A stretch of 64,000 nucleotides of DNA from the NCBI GenBank assembly GCA_028023455.1, contig JAQFVV010000500.1, positions 395,740 through 459,739 of the forward strand. The letters are read 5' to 3'. The stretch is from Epiperipatus broadwayi (taxonomy: Eukaryota; Onychophora; Udeonychophora; Euonychophora; Peripatidae). The notes under the pieces were generated by a model. It ran no database searches and had not been told where the DNA came from. It worked only from the letters and a program-made list of their open reading frames with translations. The stretch's first letter is position 1, and each line of letters starts with the position of its first letter. This document shows, one piece after another, positions 56,900 through 64,000 of the stretch. The position numbers and the translations under genes are program-made.

Positions 56900-59800
56900 T
56901 TTTATATTATATACAGAAGTATTATTTATTTATTTATTTATAATCTATAGATAATAAAATTAATGTTTATTTAAGTTTTCAGTAGAGTTTGTGTTTATAA
57001 CAAGAAGGAAACAGTTTTATTATTGAAATCCAAAAAACAAACACACAAATTCCTTTAAACCCTGGAACCATGAATTTTGGATTAAGGTTAGTTTACCTGT
57101 ATTAGTTTGAAAAATATTTAAAAACACAAAAAGGTTTTATTAATAATATTGTATAAAATAAACAACCAAAATACATATATGTAAATGTGATAGTAATTTC
57201 ATTTGTAAACCTTTATGGACCATTTTTTTTTTAAAATAAATGTTGAAGAATAATATATAAAAAAGTTTTTTGCCAGTATAACAATCTTGACTTTCAAAAA
57301 GCTTATGTATTTTATGATTCATTTTATCACATTAACTTGAAGTGATATTTGTAGAGAAGACTGAAAATATATATAACTGGCATGGAAAACTAACAATAGT
57401 TGATTAAACATTATATGAAACAGAATTTATGGTTGATTCAAAACTATATGGAATAAATTGAATATTTTTGTGGGGACTCATTATATTTTTTACTACACAA
57501 ATAGATTTGGCCCCTGAAGTTATCTCAGTTCTGAAAAATATATGAAATTAGTTACCATGCTTTCAGAAAAATTTATTAAACCTGAAACCATTAATATGCC
57601 CAATAATAACAAGGGTTTTTGGATATTTCCAGATCGGAAAAATTTCTGTATTAATGAAACATGTAATAATAGATGTCTTTTAACCTCATTATAAATCTCT
57701 AGTGCTTTTAAATCATCTATATTATTTTGAAATTTTAAATAAATAACTACAGTTTTGTGTGTATTTATAAAGCACATAGATATGAATAATATTTGTAAAA
57801 CATATGTCAAACAATGTTTAAATATATGGAACAAGCTGTTAATCAAATCACACACTATTATATGCATAGGGAAAAACAGCAATTATTTCATCATTATTCA
57901 ATATTCATCTTGTAATAAGAATATCAACACTTAACTTTGGAAATAACCATCATCCCCCCTCCCCATAACAACAGGGGCTTCAATATTTAAATTAGGAATG
58001 TATGATTCTCTTCTAGAAAAAAATAACTGATCCAAAATGAAATGTTACTTAATGCTAAAATGGTTATTGGTTTCTAAGTATCGATATAGGCGATTAGTAA
58101 TTTATTCATTTATATGCATGTTTGTTTGATTAACCACCATTATTATATATACATTTATAAAAATTTTAAATGCCAAAAACAAAAACTATCAATATAATAA
58201 ACCAAATATGCTAACTTAAAATTAAACAACTTAGCCAACATTAAATGAAAAATTAACTACTAATGATTTTCTGCCAGGGCAGACTTCAAAAGTTATTTTT
58301 GCATTTGAGAAATCTGCTTTGGTAAGAAAACCATTGATAGTGAATTTTTTATTTGATGTTGGCTAATGATTTAATTTTGAATTGTTGTATTTGGGTTATA
58401 TACATAAACAATATGTGTCCTTTATTAAATTTATCTTATTAATAATAATATAAAACTGTTGAAAACATGTATTTTAATGCCAGAATAAAATTTTTATATA
58501 ATAGTATTTACAATAATAAACATTTCCCCTGCTTTATTAAATGTAAAAATTTTAATACTACTTTGGACATGAAAAAATATTGAAAACATCGAATCTAATC
58601 TTCAATGTATTTTTTGTACTGTTAGACAGCTGTATTAAAGGTTATATTTAATGTTTTCAATCCTTTTTTTTTTTTGAATTTTAAATAGTATAATGGTTGC
58701 CTTTTGAAATGGCTGCTAAGTGCTGAAAATACACTTTAATTTATTCATTTTAGTGACAAAGTTATTAGAATTTTTTTAATTTGCATTTGAATTCTCCGAT
58801 GGCTGTATATAGATAATGGCAGTTATTAAAAATCTTTGCTTCAAATATATTTATATAATATTTTTAAGATGTAAATTTTCTAATATCAAATATATTTAAA
58901 TAATATGAATAATATAACATTTATTTTGACAACTTATTAAATACTTTAAAAATCATAGTAATTAAAACAATAATTTACTACACTGATTAATTTTTACTCT
59001 CTTATTTAAAATGCATGTTATCTCATTCAGTGATTTGTTTCCACTACCCTCCAATTAGTAATTAGATTTAATTTATTATTATTATTATTATTTTGAAAAT
59101 AATAGTAAGTCATTTTGAAAAAAAAAAAAAAACAGTGTTAAAGTTAATGAGCCAGTGTATTCAGTGACTTCTATTTCCTATAATTTACCAATTCCATTTA
59201 CTTTTTATTCAAAGGTCAACTTTAGCAAATATTTTTTAAAGTTATTCAGTTACAATATTTTCAATTTGCTGAATTAAATAGAGCTTGCATTAAGATAAAA
59301 AAATAAACATGATTCTCAAGGCAATTAGACCAATTAATCTGCAGGCATTTAGAAAACTGTATATTCCTTAATTTTATTTTCAAATGTGCATATGCAAATT
59401 TATTTTAATATGTGTTTTCAAGATTAAAAAAATAAGTAGAGTTTGGCCACTGTGAAAGATTAAAGATAATCTTCCTTTGTAATTTTTTCAGATGACAAAA
59501 ATTTCTAAATTATAGTGAGTTCAATTCTTCCAGTTTCACTCAACAAATTGATTATATATTTGGGAAATTCTATTCACAAAATCATTCCATCAGTCACAAA
59601 TGTTGAGAAATTAAAAAAAAAAAAGTCTAAAAATAGCCTGCTTTGCTAAATTTGGCTATCTAGTCATGTCTAGTAGATTGCCCATTAAAGTGATAAAAGT
59701 AGCTGTAATATCAATAAAAGTATAATAATAGTAGAGAAGATAATGATAATATTAAAAGGAAATACTTTTTTTTTTCTTAAATAAAGGTATAAGGAATATG
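56900..59800. other. AT-rich sequence without a supported gene
   Basis: ATAATCTATAGATAATA at 56940 repeats the sequence just left of the palindrome (56166-56180), perhaps part of a target duplication. The longest open frame (57520-57882, minus, 120 codons) is hydrophobic with no family or splice support. A poly-ATT tract lies at 59077-59092. Confidence 0.4.
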
Positions 59801-59806
59801 TGAACT

Positions 59807-59914
59807 TTACTTGATGAAAATTCTTCAAGATCTGAATATGAGACAGTATTTGTAGTTAGGAGTTGCCAGTATTTAACAGATATAACTGCATTTAGTAAAA
59901 CTTATCTTTCTGAG
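59807..59914 (+). other. Candidate coding exon ending at a good splice donor
   Basis: An open frame with protein-like composition (LLDENSSRSEYETVFVVRS, then CQYLTDITAFSKTYLSE) runs straight into TCTGAG followed by GTAAGAAG. No clear acceptor is found at its left edge; a weak CTTCAAG precedes ATCTGAATATG. The function is unknown and it may be chance. Confidence 0.25.
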
Positions 59915-60149
59915 GTAAGAAGTATAATTGAACAATGTCAAAAGTTGTTTTGTTTTTTTTCGGAAAAGCTTATCATTCAGTAATGGTACTCGACTCATTG
60001 TAAGATCTGATACAGAATTTTCTAGTCATAGAATTCTTATATGTAACAATTTCAGACTAATAATACTAAAAACTGTTTTGCTCAATAGTACCTGCACTCA
60101 TTTTATCAGTCTAATGCTTCAACATTAGATTTGGAAAGAAAAAAAAGAT

Positions 60150-61400
60150 CTGATTCTTTATTGAATAGTTCACAAGTCATATAGTTTGTCATTTTTAAAA
60201 GAATATTTTTATGAAAATAATGTAGAAGTTGATGGTTAGTTTGAGAATAAATACAATTATTATTTTGATATTTTTTTAATATTAAAATTGATGTTATAAT
60301 AAAATTTTTTGATAAATTACTTAAAATGATTTTTCTAGAAAGTAAAATTATTTACTGTTACATATAAAAAAAATTAAGTTTGTTAGCAGTTTAAGGAAGC
60401 AATTGTATATAAAACTGTTTCTGCCAGTTTATATAGATGTGCATGTGTGTATAAATAGCCCATGCAGTTATTAATGTAAATTTGTATTTCCAATTTATAA
60501 TATATCAATGTTATTACTAAATACATATTTGAAATCTATCATTTATTTTATCAAAAAAAAAAATCCATATCCCACAAATCAGTTTAAGCTTAAAACTGAA
60601 ATTGAAGAAAATAACTATGTTCAGAATAGAAGTGGCAAAAAAGTCAATATGTGATTGCCATAATGTGTCATTTTAATTGAAATTTTACCAAGATTTTATA
60701 TAAAGTACTAACAAAACTCTTATTTTAAAACTTATATATCAAAATAAATAATTTATAAATAAATTCAAAATTATTAATATTAAAAATATCCAAATTCTTT
60801 ACTTTTAATTTTTATTTTATAATAATAATTATATTTTTTCCAGTTTGTTTTTTTATGGTATATTAGCTTTATAGAATATATATTTTAAGTTTAACATTAT
60901 AATAATTGAAGTTACTTTGTGAAAATTGCATTTCCAATCAAATGGGGGAAAAAAATTCAATATTATACCTACTGAAACAATAAACTTAAACAATAATTAT
61001 ATCTATATTTGCATACATTACTTGCACAAGCATTACAAAAATTGATGATAGTAAAATCCAAAAAGTATAATATTTAAGTGGCATTATAACAAAATTTAAT
61101 TTTTTAATAATTTTTAATTTTTATATTTTTTATTATATATTTTTTGGTGTTAGAATAAAATCAATGGATGATGATGCAGTGGGTACAGCAGCTCCAGTGT
61201 ATTATTAGAAGCTAAAAATTAAAAAAGAAAAAAAAGGAAATTTAGTATTTATTTCACTGATTTTCAAAGACATTTGATAACTGAAACTGTGTTATTTTGT
61301 GGGATACTAAAAAATTTGCAAATGAATTAAAGTACATTTTCATGATTAAGTAGTCTTACAGAAAAGATAGAATGTCCACTATCTTGTTTTTGCTTAATAT
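60150..61400. other. AT-rich sequence, nothing recognised
   Basis: Only low-complexity A/T sequence is seen here; no shared repeat or coding segment. Confidence 0.4.
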
Positions 61401-61419
61401 TAGTTTAAATAAATTTTTA

Positions 61420-61910
61420 AGATTCATTGCATCCGTTTTACTGACAATATAAAAATACTTGCAGATATATAAAAAATGAACTTAACAATACATTAAATAA
61501 TCATGATGAAATTTGTAAAACATTTAAGATCTAAATCAAAGATTATAAATGGAGGTGACTTAAAACTAAAAACAGCAATTGGACATAAAGTTTTAGAACA
61601 GATGGTGCTTTTAAGTATTTATAAAGTTGATTGTCAGATGATAGTAATAGCAACAAAAGAATTAGAAAAAAAAATACAATGCATAAAAAAACTATTAATA
61701 AGATTAGTGTAATTTTGTGGCTTGAAGAGGTTTGATATATGTTTTGTTTGGTTATATTACTCATATATAGAACCAAGTCTTAAATGAATAGAAAATGGAA
61801 GAAAAAAACTTAGACGCATTTAAAACATAGATTTGGAAAAAAATGTATAAGACTAGTATGAAAGGTAGAGTCAATGATACTGATCTGAATAAAAAAAAAA
61901 AGAAAGACTG
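61420..61910 (+). mobile_element. LINE remnant (RT palm and C-terminal tail)
   Basis: Broken frames in order read RFTDNIKILADI (the RFADDIVLLAD palm motif with Asn for the second Asp), ELNNTLNNHDEICKTF, and EEKNLDAFKT with IWKKMYKTSMKGRVND. The last matches the tail of many LINE RTs (AFE-W-WR-M-RISW-dRV-N). It differs from the family at 24.5 kb. Stops and frameshifts are frequent. Confidence 0.5.
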
Positions 61911-63484
61911 GGTGTATACTTAGAGACAAAAAAAAAATTATGAAAAATATGTTGAAATAGGTATAAGAAAAAAAAAAAAAACTAATGATATAAAAGAAGG
62001 AGTAACTTAAAAAGTGCTAAAACAGTTGTTGAATGGTGTCTAATTTTTTGCAGGTAACCAATGACAATCTTTTTTCTTTATAAAATTATTCAAGTTTATT
62101 CTTACTTGAGTATCTTTGCAATGAGTTATCTTGAAAATATTTTAATAATCCATTATTAAAATATATAACATCAACCATTTTTTCTACTTTGCATTAAAGA
62201 TCATATAAAATTGTTATAATCTTCCATTAAATCACAACTTTTGAATGACATTAATATAGTTTTATTTAACACAGAATGGTGGATTCTGGAACTAAAAGCC
62301 CTAGGATCATGGCTTGCTCAAAGTTAATTATGAATGCCTGAGCCAATTATTTAATAACCATTCTGCAATTATAATAGATTTTTTTTTGTTTAACAGTTTA
62401 AACATTTGTTTTAAAGCTGTGAAAAGAGCTCTGAAATAAAGTGTTGGACAGTAAAGCAATCAGGTATTTTTGAAACTTTGGTTGTAATAAAATATTGTAT
62501 TTGCATTTGAAGTTTCGTTTTTCCCTCAATTTACAATTAATCCATTCATATTTGATTAAAATTTGTAAAAAAAATAAAAGAATTATCACTATTAATGTAA
62601 AAGTTGATTTAATGATAGTAACTTTCTCAGTTTCTACAGTACTAATTAACATATATATATATTCACAAAAAAACAAAAACTCTGAAAATTCTATAATACT
62701 TTAAAAAACAAAAATAACACTGAAAAATCAAATTATTTAAAAATATTTTTTCATTTTATCTATTTCATTTGTAAATGTCAAAAATTTCTATGAAATTATT
62801 AAATAAAATCAAAACTTCATTAACAATTTTCAATAATTTAGAACACACATGGCTTTAAAAAAAAATTATGAAGTCATTATACAATGCCACAAAAAAATTT
62901 ATTTGTATCATTTTTGTTATAAATTCTGCTGTATTCAACGAATTTAATTAAAAGATATTCACATACATACACATATTTAGAATTACCTACATCTTTTAAA
63001 ACAAATCCCATATAGTTTGATGCAGAAATAGAGTAGCATACTCTGGAATTTATCATAAATTATACTTTTTCAAGAAGAAAAAAATAAGATTAGAAACAAT
63101 TTTTGTTGACCATCATTATCATTAGTTAATTCTCAAAAGAAAAGTCTCACATATGAAATAGATGACTTCAAGACATTAGACTTGTTTTACTCCTTAAACA
63201 TTCATAAATGATTCTCACTTTAAGATCATCTATCAACTTTTTTCTTCTCCTGCCTCTTTTACTTTCCAAAGTTCTTCATACAGATGGAATTCTTATATCC
63301 TATCAATGCACATTTATTTCCATTATGATTGAGACCATCCATTTTGTAATTCTCTTACAATTTTTTTTCTCGAGATTATATACTTTTTAAAGAATATTTT
63401 GTACTTATTAAAATAATTTTTACTTTAATTTGCAGCCTTTGTCCGAGATATTAAATAGAAACAAATGATATCTTAACAACATTT

Positions 63485-63512
63485 CTGATGAAGGCTACAA
63501 GTGAGCTGAAAC
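63485..63512 (+). ncRNA. Hammerhead ribozyme core
   Basis: CTGATGA (63485-63491) is followed by GGCT and AGCT (stem II, four pairs with one G-U, loop ACAAGTG) and GAAAC (63508-63512). All invariant core bases of CUGANGA...GAAA are present. The following AT-rich sequence with repeated AAAATACAA resembles what follows the motif in the Penelope 3' ends here. Stems I and III are not clear, so it is a candidate only. Confidence 0.55.
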
Positions 63513-63600
63513 AATTAGAAAATTAAAATACAATAAAATACAAATTGCTATAACAAGTATAAAAGAGGGTGGTGCAATTTATTAAGGCATAGAAAACTAA

Positions 63601-63952
63601 ATTCTTATAATTGAATAAATAGTGATAATACACTATGCTGGAAAGATTATAAATTTACTCTAAAAATTTACAGCTCAGTACTTCTTTTGACCAGGTTGCT
63701 CATATTCGTAGAATTAATATGGGTATATAGAAAATAGATTTTATAAATTAAATTAATTTATAAATTTAAATATACCATTTGCGTGATAATACAAGTCATA
63801 AGTTTTTTCTTGTTTATCACGTTGATGTTATTTGCCATAATATAAGCAAATGGTATATTTAAATTTACAAACTTATTTAACTTATGAATTTTTAAATAAT
63901 AAATTTATAATCTTTCCAGGATAGTGTATCATCACTATTTATTTAATTATAG
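63601..63952. repeat. Nested inverted repeats at the right edge
   Basis: The outer arms 63601-63657 and 63900-63952 share AAATAGTGAT, ACACTAT and CTGGAAAGATTATAAATTTA in inverted orientation. The inner arms 63760-63782 and 63846-63867 share TTTAAATATACCATTTGC and its complement. It is probably a foldback element or an inverted pair of the terminal repeat that carries the ribozyme at 63485. Confidence 0.75.
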
Positions 63953-64000
63953 ACAAATAAGGAAAAAAATCTGATTGAATCAAATTGTTACAAAATTATT

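Noticed and set aside
57520-57882. 120-codon open frame on the minus strand, one of the longest away from the mobile elements
   Set aside because: It is hydrophobic and low in complexity, has no family motif, no splice or promoter signal, and the composition of random AT-rich DNA.
58279-58322. 44-nt plus-strand exon between TTTTCTGCCAG and GTAAGAAA
   Set aside because: Both signals fit, but there is no partner exon or coding evidence, so it is not called.
1-64000. CRISPR arrays, bacterial operons, terminators, rRNA genes
   Set aside because: Spacing, composition and splice signals are eukaryotic. The repeats seen are mobile-element copies, and no rRNA-like sequence was recognised.

Overview
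This is an AT-rich, repeat-rich window of eukaryotic nuclear DNA with no prokaryotic or organellar signature. The evidence is spliced exons with GT/AG borders, very long introns, and a mixture of Penelope-like elements, APE-type LINE remnants and an LTR element. Together with an FHA-domain SNIP1-like gene, this suggests an invertebrate animal, perhaps a cephalopod or other mollusc. The taxon is inferred, not shown. Nearly all of the window is transposon or intron sequence; little protein-coding sequence is intact.

Left part (1-14 kb). The window opens inside an LTR element with very long LTRs (5' LTR to 1431, a tRNA-Lys-like primer-binding site at 1460-1478, a short non-coding interior, and a truncated 3' LTR to about 3858). 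A duplicated block (3859-4628) and an imperfect inverted repeat (4926-5108) follow. Next comes a SNIP1-like gene copy: exon 1 at 5358-5432, an intron of about 4.9 kb and exon 2 from 10341. Exon 2 has an in-frame stop and a 9-base deletion, so this copy looks dead.

Middle (15-27 kb). This is a nest of retroelements: LINE 3' tails, a Penelope-like element on the minus strand with RT and GIY-YIG regions, a 2563-bp TG...CA insertion with an ATAT target duplication that splits it, an inverted second Penelope fragment, and a LINE fused directly to that fragment.

Second SNIP1 copy (27.4-36.2 kb). A second, inverted SNIP1 exon 2 is present on the minus strand with its upstream intron. That intron is interrupted by a complete LTR element of about 7.3 kb: two LTRs of about 3.03 kb around a 1.23-kb interior with PBS and polypurine tract but no coding capacity.

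Right part (37-64 kb). A minus-strand spliced gene can be reconstructed from three small exons (55741-55760, 50365-50486, 43526-43630). Its phases agree and it ends in a stop codon; the product is a small helical protein I do not recognise. Its introns and flanks carry at least ten diverged copies of a short repeat. The better-preserved copies contain the catalytic core of a type I hammerhead ribozyme, as in retrozymes. There is also a 720-bp palindrome made of two head-to-head Penelope 3' ends, further LINE debris, and another hammerhead core at 63485-63512.

The LINEs, Penelope elements, LTR elements and ribozyme repeats are separate mobile families nested into one another. I see no operon, CRISPR array, rRNA or credible intact tRNA gene.
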